64,000 bases of DNA. Source: Erodium maritimum. Lineage: Eukaryota > Streptophyta > Magnoliopsida > Geraniales > Geraniaceae. A model generated the notes under the pieces. That model worked only from the letters and a program-made list of their open reading frames with translations, was not told the DNA's origin and ran no database searches. The stretch covers positions 32,904,956-32,968,955 of the forward strand of contig OY997594.1 of assembly GCA_963921825.1 (NCBI GenBank), written 5' to 3'. Shown piece after piece: positions 36,499 through 53,847 of this stretch; the first letter of the stretch is position 1; the number at the start of each line of letters is the position of its first letter. The translations under genes and the position numbers were made by a program.

Positions 36499-39289
36499 TG
36501 TAAGAACCGCCCCCAGTTGATCCCGGTCGAACCGGTGAATTTTGGCGAAAGTTGACTTTCGGCCTGAAAAGTCAACCTATGACTCCGGGAGTCATTCGGG
36601 ACCTTTCCGGGACCCAAAAAGCTTAGTCGTCGTTACGGTTAGCTTAGTTGGGTTGTTTCCTTTCAAATGACTGTTTTGCAAAAAAGTCAAACTCGGGTCA
36701 AACTAAGGCTAATTAACGACTAAACCTAATTAAATTAAAGGTGCTGGATTTTATTAAGAGCAAGGTGGCCCCCACTAGGACACTTGTCCATAGTGATTTG
36801 GAGGAGAAGAAATGGGTCTGTAATGACCCATTTGCCCTCATAAGTGCCAAATTAGAAGAAAGGAGCAAGGGGGACCTTTTGGTAAAAGTAACCTTAGGTT
36901 TAAGACTCACTTGGGACAACATTTCAGCTCATAATTCTCCTTGGTGGCCACAAATCACAAGAGAAAGGGACAACTTGGGAGCTTCATTGCTTGGAGAAGA
37001 AGATAATGAAGAAAGGAAGCAACTTTGAAGGATTTTCTTCACCAAACCTCTCCAAAACACCTCCATCTTCATCACCTTTCCATTTCCAAAGTAAGTGAGC
37101 TCTAACAATCCACTTTCAATCAATTTAAGGTCATGGGTTTCCATGGAAATTGCTTGAACTAGATAGGTTTTGTTCTATCTGTTGTTAGATGGTTGTTTTG
37201 ATGAAGATTAAGGAAGGTTTTGGTTAGAAAGCAATTGATTGTTGATGTTTGGAGGAAACCCATTATGGGTATTGAAGTTTGGGGGGTTTTGTGACTGTTT
37301 TTGGAGTTTGGTGATGTTAGAAATTGAGTTTTTGAAGTAGATTAATGTGGAAACGAAGTTGGAGAAGAAGGAGCTGGGTCTGCCCAGATTTGGCACGGAA
37401 AGGGCCTCTGGCTGGCCCTCTGAGCGGCACGGAGAGGGTCCCTGACCGGCCCTCTGAGCGGCACGGTCCGTGCTCGGTACCGGCCCTTTGAGGGCACGGT
37501 CCGGGCTCGGTACCGGCCCTATGAGGGGCACGGTCCAGGCCTGGTGCCGGGCCTCTGAGGGGCACGGTCTGGGCCTGGTGCCGAGCCTCTGAGGGGCACG
37601 GTCCGGGCCTAGTGCCGGGCCTTTGAGGGGCACGGTCCGGGCTTGGTGCCGGGCCGAGTGCTGGGCTTGTGAGCTGCCCGAATTAGGCCTAGTTCGGGCC
37701 CAATTTACTTTTTGGCCCAAGTTTTATCATTAAGCGTAAATTAGGTACTTCTCTTTAAAACCGAACTTGAATGTTTATTGATTATAGTAATAATTTCTGT
37801 TCCTAGACTTTATTCTCGAGCTCGGAGGAGGAGACTTCTAGGCGTTCGTGTGACTAAGCGCGTGGAAATCACTTGAGGTAGGGAAGAGTAGTAATTGCAG
37901 CTTTTAATTAAAGAATGTTAATAGTATGCATATAGGACGTTAATAACTGGTAAAGTCTTAGTTTGCATATAGGATGTGATTAACTAGAATAACAGCTTTC
38001 AATTATGGGAATTGTCGTGCTGTAGAATGTATGTGGCCATGTCGGGCCTTAGGATTGTGTGTTGGTTGTGTTTGATTGTGGGTAATCATCCTTAAGTGTC
38101 GTTGTATAGTATACTCTTTGGTTAATTTAAGAATCATATTATGCTATATGAATTGTGATATGAATGTTTGTTTCGTGACATGATTGGTTGAATGAATGTG
38201 ATATGAATGTTGTCTTGTGATATGATCGGGTGAATGATAGACTGACTCGGTGTTCTTGGTAAGTTGTGACGGTAAGCTCCATTAGTATGATAAGTTCGGT
38301 GTAGTGTGTTTTGTGTGGTGTGACTTGTACCCCGAGCGACGGGAAGATACCCGATCGAGGTGTGTGCTGGTCCGGTATGTGTGTGATTAGATTTACCACG
38401 ATGTGCGTTCCGGGAAGACATCTAGGCCGATGTGTGTTTCCGGCATGATGTATTGTTTGCTTACCCCGATGCTGTGTGTCTGGGAAGACATCTAGACCGA
38501 TGGACATTCCAGTATGATGTAGTGTTTCACCCCGATGTTGTATGCCCGGGAAGACATCTTGACCGATGGACATTCCGGTATGATGTAGTGTTTCACCCCG
38601 CTGTTGTGTGTCAGGGAAGACATCTAGACCGATGGACATTCCGGTATGATGTATTTGCTTCACCCCGATGTTGTGTGTCCGGGAAGACATCTAGACCGAG
38701 GGTATACTCCGGTATGATGTATTTTATGAGTTGTGCGTAATGATCGGATTGTCATGGGTACTTGTCTTATGTTGTGTGATATCGAATCTGGGTAACGTTC
38801 ATATAGGTCTTAGCAGTATAATGTCTCTTTACTCGTTTGTTTATCTAATTTGGTGTTATTATCGAAATTGTTGTGTTCATGCCGGTTTCTATTTACGTTA
38901 TCAGTTTTAGTAAGAGTTACTGATCGAGTATTTCTGGTAACGGAGCGAGAGTCCCTTCCCTTTACTACTTTTTCCTACTGAGCGAAAGCTCACCCCCTAT
39001 GTTTTTACTGTTTTACAGGTTTCAATGGTGAGTCGGTCTAGAGGACGTCTCAAAGCTCGGGAGCTCCTCGAGAGTCCGGGGTTTATTTATGTAGTAGAGA
39101 CGTACTTTCTTTTATGAACTAAACCTTGTACTTATTTATTTGGATTTGAGTGTTGACTCGCCGTATTTTATAGTTGATTTGGAACTAATTTTCGGAGTTA
39201 TAATTCGTAAATTCCTTTTTATTATTTTTGTTTTGATTTAATTTTAGTTCATGTCTCGAGTTTGGTCAAACCGGATTTGGGGCGTGACA
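36499..39289 (+). repeat. 3' LTR of the Tekay-like element
   Basis: It starts TGTAAGAACC and ends GGGGCGTGACA and is colinear with the 5' LTR throughout. Differences in the first 355 bp are mostly transitions. Confidence 0.93.
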
Positions 39290-39751
39290 AGAAGACCTGA
39301 CGGTGGTGGGAGGGTCCGTCTACGGACTATACCCACAGACCCGGGACTACCGGTGCTGGGGAGTCTCGGGAAATCCGCATTCAAGGCATTACTTCCAGTC
39401 TCTATTAGGTCTGGTTTGTATTTCTTTCTAAGACAAATAAGTCTTTGGTTAGTTTGGTTTAGGACTTTGGGTCTTATTATTTTTGAAATGTCGGTAAGAG
39501 GAACTCCTAAGTTCGGATCTACGATTCAAAGCAGACTATGTTTATGGATCCATGAGCGCCTGATGGACTACGGTCGATCGGGACAAAAATCTGAAATCAT
39601 GGACAATTATGTCCTACCCTGTAAAGTTGTTGTTCTACAGTAATAAAATACATCTATACTCGTTTTAAAAAACTATTTAGAAAAGTTTATTCTCATTCAA
39701 TATATTGTTTAAAATTATGAAATTACATCAATTTAAGTTTTAGGTTTAATT
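39290..39751. other. Sequence right of the Tekay element, unassigned
   Basis: About 360 bp of moderate GC with a T-rich middle ('ggtttaggactttgggtc') in the style of a retroposon 3' UTR, then AT-rich sequence up to the LINE target duplication. Possibly continuous with 27129-27885 before the Tekay insertion. Confidence 0.35.
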
Positions 39752-39769
39752 ATCTATAAAATTAATACA

Positions 39770-42700
39770 ACAATCGAATAATGGACTCCTCTGCTAGGGT
39801 TTCGCAACCCTTGACACAGACGCGTCGTCGCCGCCACTCCCGGCTTCTGTCGGGCGCTCGATCGCCCCCTCGCCACTCCGCTGCGGGTCAGCGTTGTGTC
39901 TCCCAACCTCCATCTCATCTGCGCTGGGTCGCGATCTCTTCACCGGTCTATTCAGCCTCGTAGGTGGCCCTTTCCCTGGGATCTCCAGCGTCTTTGCCTC
40001 TCCCCGCTCCTTCGGATGACTTATCATCCTTGCTGGCGTAGTCACCGTCGCCTTGGGGCCCATCTTCCCGGACGCAACACCCAGTTGCCTTGTCGGTTCC
40101 TTCCTCGATTCCCCTGATTCCACCGGACATACCTTGGAATACGATTCCCTCGAGGACTGGTCCACCTGAGGCTAGGATTGGAAGGCAAGTGGAACCTCTT
40201 TGGGAGGGTTCGTCCCCTTGGCCGCGACCCTCGATTACCTTGTCGATATCTACCCTGATTCCTCTATTGTCACCCTTGAATCCGACTCCCCCAGATCGGG
40301 TTTCACCGGTTGCCAGGAGGGGAAGGCGTTTTGAGGGTGCGGGTGTGTCGGATCTCCAGATTATTGCTTGGAACTGTCAAGGATTGGGCACTGATCCTCA
40401 TAAACAACAACTGCGTCAACTCCTTCGCAACCATCATCCACATCTGTTTTTTTTTGTCCGAGACGCTTGCTCATGATCACGAGGTTAGAATGTTGGCGTG
40501 GTCGATGGGTTTCCAAGGACACTATAATGTGTCGGTTTCTCCTACGGGAAGGGATTGGCATTACTCTGGGTGCAGGGTGTGGAGGTAGATATCCGGGAAT
40601 GGGGCGATCATTTCATCGATGCGGAGGTCTCGGCGGTAGGATACGCAGACCTGCGAATCACAGTTTTCTATGGCATAGCACGACGGGAGCGTCGGTATAG
40701 GACGTGGGACCTACTTCGACGTCTCCACCACCAGGCTCGGCCAAAATGAGTTCTTATCGGGGATTTTAATGGTATCCTGAGCCAGACGGAGACGACACGG
40801 GGCGAGGCCTACCCGTAGTCTCTTGTTGAGGACTTTCGAGAGGTGGTCGATGAGTTAAACCTGGTGGATGTTCCTCTAGTGGGCCATCAGTTCACTTGGT
40901 GTCGAGGGAGTACCCAGACGCGTCTGGATAGAGCTCTGATTAAAGGCCCGTTTTTTCACTCACTTCCAAATGTGCATCTCAGCAATCCAGGTACTACCAC
41001 TTCGGATCACTGGCCCCTCCTCTTATCCCTGGCTCGGTAGGTAAGGAATGTTGCACCTCCAAAGTTCAGATTATAGTCTTAGTGGATTCAGGATCCGGGT
41101 TGTGAGGTGATTGTTCGTAACAATTGGCGAGCGCCCGGGGGTACGGCATTAGGAGCCGTCATCAGACAGGTGGGGTCGGTCCTGCATCATTGGGGAAATA
41201 CTCATTTCAAGAAACACGTTAACCACATTCGGTGGTGTCAGCGTACTATTGCGAGGTTAAATGGCAAGATGGACATACCGAGTATTAAATGGAGGGAGGC
41301 GGTGCAAATCCAATATGAAAGGGCTTTATGCGTTCAGGAGGCGTTTTGGCGCCAACGTGCTGAGAAACACTGGTTGGCGGAGGGAGATAGGAATACGGGG
41401 TTTTTCCAGGCGGCCACCTCTTACAGGCGACGAGTTAATGAGGTCGCCTCACTCAAGAATGGGGCTGACGAGTGGATCACTTGGGAATCGGGTATGAAGG
41501 AATTAATCACGGGATACTTTCAGCAGCTGTTCTCTACGGGATCGCCGGATCTCTCGGATTTTCTGATCCATGATTTGAGTGTCATATCCCAGGCCCAGAA
41601 TGTGTCATTACTTACAGCCGCAACAGCTAGAGAAATTAGAGAGGACGTCTTCCAGATGGGCCCAAATAAAGCACCAGGGCTGGATGGTCTCAACCCTCGC
41701 TTTTATCAATATTTTTGGCTTGTTGTGGGCGAGGACGTCATCCGGTTCGTCCAAGGGGTTTCCGGACGGGGGAGTTTGATCTAGGGCTTAATGCTACCTT
41801 AATGGTTTTGATTCCTAAGAAACTGGACCCGGAACGGATCACGGACATGCGGCACATTGCTCTCTGCAATGTTATTTTCCAGATAATCTCTAAGGTACTT
41901 GCCAATCGCCTTCGGCCGGTATTACAATCGGTTATCTCTGAAACCCAACGAGCGTTTATCCCAGGGAGGTGCATCTAGGATAATGTGATTATTACGTTTG
42001 AGGTGATACGTCATTTGAAAACACTGCGGGAAGGGCCGGTGGGATACATGGCCATTAAAATTGATATGAGTAAGGCCTATGACGGGGTGGAATGGTCGTA
42101 CCTCCTGACTATTATGCGCCGTATGAGGTTTTCAGAGGACTGGATATCTCTCATGGCCTGTTGTCTGCAGACGGTCATGTATTTTATATCGTCTGGGGGT
42201 CGAGACACGCCTTGGGTTGCACCGACTATGGGTATCAGGCAAGGGGATCCGCTATCTCCGTACCTGTTCTTGTTCTGCATGGAAGGGCTTTCTCGTCTTA
42301 TTGAACAAGAATGCATATTGGGACGTTTAAAGGGAGTCCGGATGGCACGAGGAGCACCGGAGATCAGGAATATGTTTTTCGCGGATGATTGCTATTTATT
42401 CAGTAGGGCCACCCTAGAGGACGCCGAGATAGTCCGATCGGTGTTGACCAAGTTTAGTCGATTCTCGGGCCAAACGCTGAATCTCGGTAAATCTTTTATC
42501 TTCTTTAGTTCGAACACGTTTCCTCTAAATAAGCAATCTTGTTGTGACACTCTGGGAATAGAAGAGATCGCGGGGGCCTCAATGTACTTGGGGGTCCCTA
42601 ACCTGGTGGGTCGGAACTGGAATGATGTTATGGCTTATTTAGGAGACTGGGTGATACTAGAATCTGATCTTGGGATGGGAAATTGCTGACCTCGGCGGGC

Positions 42701-44191
42701 CGGGAAGTCATGATTCGATCTGTCTTAACATCGTTACCGGTCTACGTCATGTCAGTGTTCAAGGTCCCCCTCACAATCATTCATCGCATTCATGTCGCTG
42801 TGGCGAAGTTTTGGTGGGGCGGAAAGTCACAGAAACCGATTATTTGGCCGGATTTGGATCGCATGTGTAAACCAAAAGATGTAGGTGGTATGGGATTTCG
42901 TCATCTTCAGGATGCAAATACTGCCTTACTTGGGAAGCAAGCGTGGAATCTTCTCCATAAGCCTGACGCCTTGGTTATGAGGATCCTCAAAGCCCGCTAT
43001 TATCCTAATTCAGACTTTCTCTCGCTGACTCGGGTGGGTCGCACTCCGAGTTTCGTATGGGCTAGTGTTTTCTCTACTCAAGATATGATTAGACAGGGCC
43101 TACGCATCGCTATTGGGGATGAGATGACCACCCCGATTGTGGGCACGCCGTGGCTACTAGGATCGTCAGCTCACATGCATGCGGAATCCCCGAACCTACA
43201 GGGTTTCATGGTGGTGGGTCTCATTGTTTTGGGCACTCGACGGTGGGACATCCCGAGGATTACTCAGCTCTTTGGCCAGGAAGATTTAGTTGATATTCTG
43301 CAAGTCCCGCTTTCTCCAATATGTTCCTGCTGATCCTACTTGTGCCATCAGTGGGTCACATCCAGAATCGGTCCCTCATCTCTTGATGGCTTGTGGATTT
43401 GCAAAGACGTGTTGGAAGGAGTTTGGTCACCTGACCCCTATTGGCCCGGACCAGGGTTTTGAACAATGGTGGTTGTCCTGAGTAGCGGGATGCGACCCCG
43501 CCAAAATAGCGGCAATATTATCAGTCCTCTAGGAGATTTGGAAGGCCAAGAATGCCCTAGTTTGGCCAGGGGATCGGCCAATGGCTCTGACAATCCTGTC
43601 CAAGGCGCGGGTCAATCTTCAAGCCTGGAAGGAGGCTGTTGCAGCGATGCCTCAGCCCCGTGTTTCAATACCTCGTTGGCCGACAAGGCGGGTTCCACCC
43701 CCGGTGGATACGCTAGTAATTAATGTCGATAGGGCCACCTTTCAATACACGACCCAGGTAGGGTGGGGTCTTATAGTTCGCTCTTCGGGTCCGGATTATG
43801 TCAAAGTGGGGAATGACACGCTGCAAGGTATTTGGTCCCCTCTCATGATTGAGGCATATGTTATTGCCACCGTACTGAGTAACGTGACCGGACTGGGGCA
43901 TGGACCCATTTGCATTCGGTCAGACGCTCAGGTCCTCCTCCGATTGATACAACAACCTGTGCTTCCCATATCACCCGTTGGTACGATTATTCAAGATATC
44001 CGCTGTATGTTAACTGAAAATGAGAGAGTATCTCTCGAATTTGTAAAGAGAACTGCGAACAAGGTTGCTCACTGGTTAGCCAGGGAAGCCCGTTTGACAT
44101 ATGTTCTCCCGTTGTCAGACACCTTGCCTGATGCATTGCGTTGTATTGTGAACTCAGATCATTAATACACGTGTCGTTACTACTCAAAAAA
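39770..44191 (+). mobile_element. L1-type LINE (family B, RNase H-bearing), ORF2 only
   Basis: A 4.4-kb element lies between two perfect copies of the 18-bp duplication ATCTATAAAATTAATACA (39752-39769 and 44192-44209). It has a leader of about 580 bases, one ORF2 and only about 20 bases of 3' UTR before a short A tail (44185-44191). No ORF1 is recognisable in the leader, although an ATG at 39781 opens a short Arg/Ser-rich frame. The copy at 53848-58522 has the same design. It is nested in the hAT-like element. Confidence 0.93.
40351..44165 (+). pseudogene. LINE family B ORF2: endonuclease, RT, zf-RVT, RNase H
   Basis: The endonuclease starts at LQIIAWNCQGLG (40354), continues through VLIGDFNGIL (40750) and ends with SDHWPLLLSL (41015). 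Reverse transcriptase runs from GPNKAPGLDGLNPRFYQ (41660) through DMSKAYDGVEW (42065) and GIRQGDPLSPYLF (42230) to MFFADDCYLF (42375), so the FADD catalytic box is intact. The thumb and zinc region follow to about 43480. An RNase H domain of the plant RVT_3 type (43725-44165) has RSDAQVLLRL and LEFVKRTANKVAHWLA. Several stops interrupt it; examples are TGA before VLIGDFN, and TAG before SLVEDF and within RCI-DNVII. One or more frameshifts also occur near 42660 and 43340. It is inactive. Confidence 0.9.
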
Positions 44192-44209
44192 ATCTATAAA
44201 ATTAATACA

Positions 44210-44731
44210 GTAAAAGAAAAATGTTACAATTATGCTCTCCAAATTTATATTATTTTATTTTTATTTCTTAATTGTTATTTTATTTTATTTCAATTTCTTA
44301 ATTTTAACTATTTTACAAATTTTATTCTTATTTAAGTCATTATTTATGTTTTGAGATTGTCATAAATTTTGAGTTTTGAAGTAGTTCTTTACAAAATTAT
44401 TATAATCACAAATAGACATTTCAAAAGATAGTATGATCAAATATCATCGTGACCGGAGAGATAATATCTTTTGCTATGAATGCTATCAAGACGCGGTACG
44501 CAAATCGCATGAGAGAGCAATGAATGAATAATAGTATGATCGTATAAAACAAAAATGATATTTTTGATCGTGTTAACAATGTGATTGTTTAAAATATTTT
44601 CAAAATATGCAATAATAAGTAGTTATTTATTATCTTATACAATAACAATTTTAATATTAGTTATATGAAGTTATTCATTATTATAAAAAAGTTGGTGCCC
44701 CTCCTCACAAGAAAAGCTGGATCCGCCACTG
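44210..44731. other. AT-rich right arm of the hAT-like element
   Basis: Non-coding and AT-rich, ending with the inverted terminus 'ggatccgccactg'. It contains no transposase remnant that I can identify. Confidence 0.6.
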
Positions 44732-44739
44732 GCGGGCGT

Positions 44740-44883
44740 AACTTAAAGTCTATGCCTCCTGTGTGAGATGTGTGGGTGTATGTTCCTGAGGCTTCCAAGG
44801 CACCTGTGGACGTCACGAATAAGGCCTTTGATAACCCGACTTTGACTTCGGAAGGAGAGGATTGGACAGAAGATGATAGTTGA
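44740..44883 (+). pseudogene. LINE ORF1-type frame, 3' part (after transposon)
   Basis: In exact phase with 24830-25183 once the hAT-like element and one flanking 8-mer are removed, it reads NLKSMPPV, one TGA, then DVWVYVPEASKAPVD and on to EDWTEDDS and a stop at 44881-44883. The acidic C-terminal ending parallels SVWYEED of the minus-strand ORF1. About 150 bases of T-rich 3' UTR follow, and no ORF2. Confidence 0.6.
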
Positions 44884-45940
44884 TTTCTTTTGTTCTTCCC
44901 TTTTTTGTTACTTGGACTTGCTTATTTTCTCAAGGCTTTGCCTTTTTGCTCCCGTTGTTGGGGATACTTTGTAAGCGTGGGTTGGTCTTTAACCTTTAGG
45001 TCTTTTCTTCTTGAAAAGGTCTCATTCTAAATAAAATTTTGAGCTTATAAAATAATCCAACTAAAACAATCTTCGCAATTCAAAATTGAAACTAGAACTG
45101 AATCCAACCTAAAACATGAAAAACGATTTGCTACCTTTCTCCTCCAGGGACGACCAAGCAACATCGGTCCCGAGTCATGATGGGTAAGTCCCGGATCCCA
45201 ACTCCACTAACTGTATCGCTCCAAAACCTTCTCCAAGTGGCTCGTGTGAGTGTTCGGTTGGTAACAATTTACCAAAACCAAGCCTCGACAAATCGAAGCC
45301 GTAAATTGTGGAGGTTTGTTCGTGAATAAACCTGAGGGTGCATTATAGTCTTTTCGACTCTGTGTTACCTTGATCGAGATGACGATGGGGAGAGTAACCA
45401 CCTACAGCTCGCCCCATTGAAGCGTAGATACAACAACAGTGGAGGGACACAACAAGGACAACGACGATTATGCTTGGACAGGAGAAAATTACATTTATTG
45501 TGCAGACGAAAACGACTGCTAAAAGAGGGGCTCAATACGAAAAAAAGAGCTGCATCGACAATCTCCATGGCCAAAGCCATAAAAACCGTCAACGCCGATT
45601 AAGATTTTGGAAGGTGAAGGTTCTCACAAAACTCAGGAAGAGAGATTACAATAGTCTTAAACCGATGGGATTTAAAAGACTTCTAAATTTTCATTTTAAT
45701 GTTACGAATATTTAAATTAGAAAGATTTAGTTTTTTTTTTCTTTTCTTGGACGAAGCAGTTGGATCGCACTAGTTTTAAGTTAACGAGGCAGTGGACATA
45801 AACGTGGACATGGTAAAGTAATTGAAGAGACATTAAAAGGAAGCATGCCCATAAATGTGGGAAACCCATAAAAATGGATAATGGTAGGCTCTCAGTGTAA
45901 TAAAGAGGCCAATCCGAGGGTAAAACTTTACAAACTTCAA
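44884..45940. other. Retroposon 3' UTR and intergenic sequence
   Basis: 44884-45035 is T-rich and ends near 'aaataaaattttgag', a plausible 3' end of the ORF1-type element. 45036-45940 has short open frames on both strands (for example Arg-rich at 45417-45602) with no domain. Nothing is called. Confidence 0.45.
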
Positions 45941-45949
45941 TTTCCCGCC
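45941..45949 (+). promoter_or_regulatory. E2F-type site in DDM1 promoter
   Basis: TTTCCCGCC meets the E2F consensus TTTSSCGC. It lies about 75 bases upstream of the TATA-like box and 300 bases upstream of the DDM1 start codon. E2F factors drive S-phase genes, and replication-coupled expression would suit a DNA-methylation maintenance factor. Function is inferred. Confidence 0.6.
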
Positions 45950-46014
45950 AAAACCTCCCCAGACAAACCCAATTAGAAAAAAAAATTAAAACAAATATAA
46001 ATTTGTCGGTTCCC

Positions 46015-46021
46015 TATATAG
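46015..46021 (+). promoter_or_regulatory. TATA-like box of DDM1
   Basis: TATATAG precedes a CT-rich probable leader of about 200 bases with an optional GT site at 46093. Confidence 0.5.
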
Positions 46022-46246
46022 CTCCCTCCTCCCATTTTCACTTCAGTCGTTTCGTCTTCTTCGCTCTCTGGCTTTGTTCGTAAAAGCTCCATTGTAAGTT
46101 ACTGTTGATCTACACATTCAAACCGGATCCAACAGATCAGTGTATGTGATCAGTTGGATCGAGTTCCACGGTTTATTTAATTGTTCTCTGGAACCCTAAC
46201 TTTTCGTTTCCGTTTTCCTTCGTCTGTGCTGTTCTTAGGGTTTGAA

Positions 46247-52109
<5,863 letters not shown>

Positions 52110-52841
52110 TCTGATGAACGGCACCTTTTTTCTGGTGATTTTATGTAGGAGGCATTCCCATTTTGTAAATGTTTCAACAGTTCTGCTACCTGGGAAGGAG
52201 GTTTTTTTTGTAGAGGCCTTTGAAAATTGTGGAGGGTCTATTATCTAGGTCATGTTTGAACGGTTGACATAGCTCTTGTGAGGGCCAAATCTCCAGAACC
52301 AACCTGTGAGTTGTGATGTGTGGCCGGAAAGTATCATTAAACAGTATTGTGTATCCATTTTGGTTTAACAAAAACATTAACAAAAAATCTTTTATCTTGA
52401 CTTGAACTGTCCAAAGCTGTCAAATTTATTGTGTCAACCGTTTTCAAAGCATATTGTCAAGTTAGTTTGAGATTTGAAAAAGGTCTAGAAATTCCACTCT
52501 ACTTCTGACATGTTTGTTCTATTCGTTTGTCTATGGTGTGTACTTGATCGAATATTATTGATTTTTATAATCTAATTAAAATATCGATTATCAAATGATG
52601 CTAATTTAATTGGATTTTGTCATTTCACTAATTTAATTGAAATAATAAAAAAAATCGATTAGATTTGATTATTAATCAAATAATTGATTTTCGTTTCATG
52701 ACAATATAAAATAATATTTATGTTCAATCATTTTATATAATATTATATTTCTTATACAAAAATATCTTAAACAAGTATGTATAATTAATTTTCCTTATAA
52801 AAAAAGAGATTTCGTAAGTTTAATTCTTTACATACGAAAAA
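52110..52841. other. DDM1 3' UTR and AT-rich spacer
   Basis: The first 260 bases are likely 3' UTR, though no perfect AATAAA was seen. The rest is AT-rich and without features, up to the 9-bp duplication of the next transposon. Confidence 0.5.
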
Positions 52842-53847
52842 TAAATTTAAGAGTAAACTTCATCTTACTACCCTAAAAAAAACTTTGGTTTTATCTTACT
52901 ACCCTAACCAAACTTAGTTGCATCTCATTACTCTGACTTTCCATTTCGTGTCAATTTAGTACCTACCGTCAATTTTTCATCCTTTTTGGATGGAAAATGG
53001 TCATGTGCCTAGCACATCACCCCAATTTTTTTAAAAAAAATGACAACACTACCCCCTACCAAAAATTACCTTTTTATGCCCTTTATGTTTTAAACCCTAA
53101 TCCCCTTTATGTTTTAATTTCAACGCAACCTCTATTTGTTCTTCATCTGCAAAAACCAACTCACAGCTCACATGTGAAGCCACGCCAGAGAAGACGCAAA
53201 GGTCATGCCGGAGAAGAAGCCGGGGCCATGCCGGAGAAGACATATGTCCTGCTTCCTCCTTCGCTACCACCACAGACACGAGAGGTTGCTGGGGATTTGT
53301 AGCTCGCATGCGGAGATCTTCCATCTCTCCGGTGAACGGTGGTGCAGATTTGAGGTTCTTCTTTTTCTCCGACAACGACCGATTCGCAAGGACCACGAAC
53401 GAGAACACCCACATATGGCCTTTTGAAATCAGATTTGGTTTGTCAAGTTGGGCGAACTCCGGTGACGCACACGCAGAGCTATGACAGATCTAAAAGACCC
53501 ATTGATGACTGTGGTGGTGGCTGCCATTGATGGGGTTTGTTTTCATTAATTATGAACTCATATTTGAGAGAAGGAATAAAGTGTTGTGGGTTTGTTTTTT
53601 TTTATTTTTATGGATTCAAGAAGTGATGTGGGTTTGTTTTTGATTTGTAAGTAACTTTTGATTCCGTGTACAAAAGAGAAGGATCATGTAAATTTTTATT
53701 GTTATGGATTCAAGAGATGGGTTTTGAAGCTTCAGAAACTGGTGACTTTTGAACAAGGAACTGAATCAAAAACCAGAAGCAAGTTGGAGAAATTCAGATT
53801 GGGACTACAATGCTATGTATTAGAGAGAGAGAGAGAGGTTGAGGGAT

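Larger units (their letters stand above)
27886..39289 (+). mobile_element. Tekay/Del-like Ty3-gypsy retrotransposon, full structure
   Basis: This 11.4-kb element has two LTRs of 2,798 and 2,791 bp, a primer-binding site, a single-frame gag-pol of about 4.8 kb and a polypurine tract. Long LTRs, an initiator-Met-tRNA primer site, two zinc knuckles, gag and pol in one frame, and an integrase C-terminus ending in a 'SYEEQPVRILD' chromodomain-type segment place it among Del/Tekay chromoviruses. The LTRs differ at about 23 of the first 355 positions by eye, so the insertion is not recent. Coding is inactivated by about nine in-frame stops, one frameshift and changes at two catalytic motifs. The flanking 5-mers (ataat and agaag) do not match. 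Confidence 0.93.
25184..44731. mobile_element. hAT-like element, 19.5 kb including nested insertions
   Basis: The left end reads tactggcggatttacc and the right end, on the complement, cagtggcggatccagc. CAGTGGCGGA-type ends belong to hAT elements. Flanking 8-mers TCGAGCGT (25176-25183) and GCGGGCGT (44732-44739) match at six of eight positions, fitting a diverged 8-bp hAT duplication. Removing the element and one flank copy puts the ORF1-type frame back in phase. The G/C-rich subterminal block near 25205-25230 has a loose counterpart near the right end. No transposase is recognisable. Without the nested elements only about 2 kb remains, so the original was probably non-autonomous. Confidence 0.7.

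Noticed and set aside
36499-39289. Second independent gypsy element
   Set aside because: It is the 3' LTR of the element starting at 27886: same ends, colinear, preceded by a polypurine tract.
39781-40350. ORF1 of the family B LINE
   Set aside because: The leader has an ATG and a short basic frame, but no RRM, DUF4283 or zinc knuckle pattern is visible.
45369-45715. Arg/Lys-rich frames upstream of DDM1
   Set aside because: Open on both strands, low complexity, no start context and no domain.
53097-53426. Possible captured gene in Mutator-like element A
   Set aside because: GC-rich and open on both strands, but I could not match any block to a known family, so no product is named.
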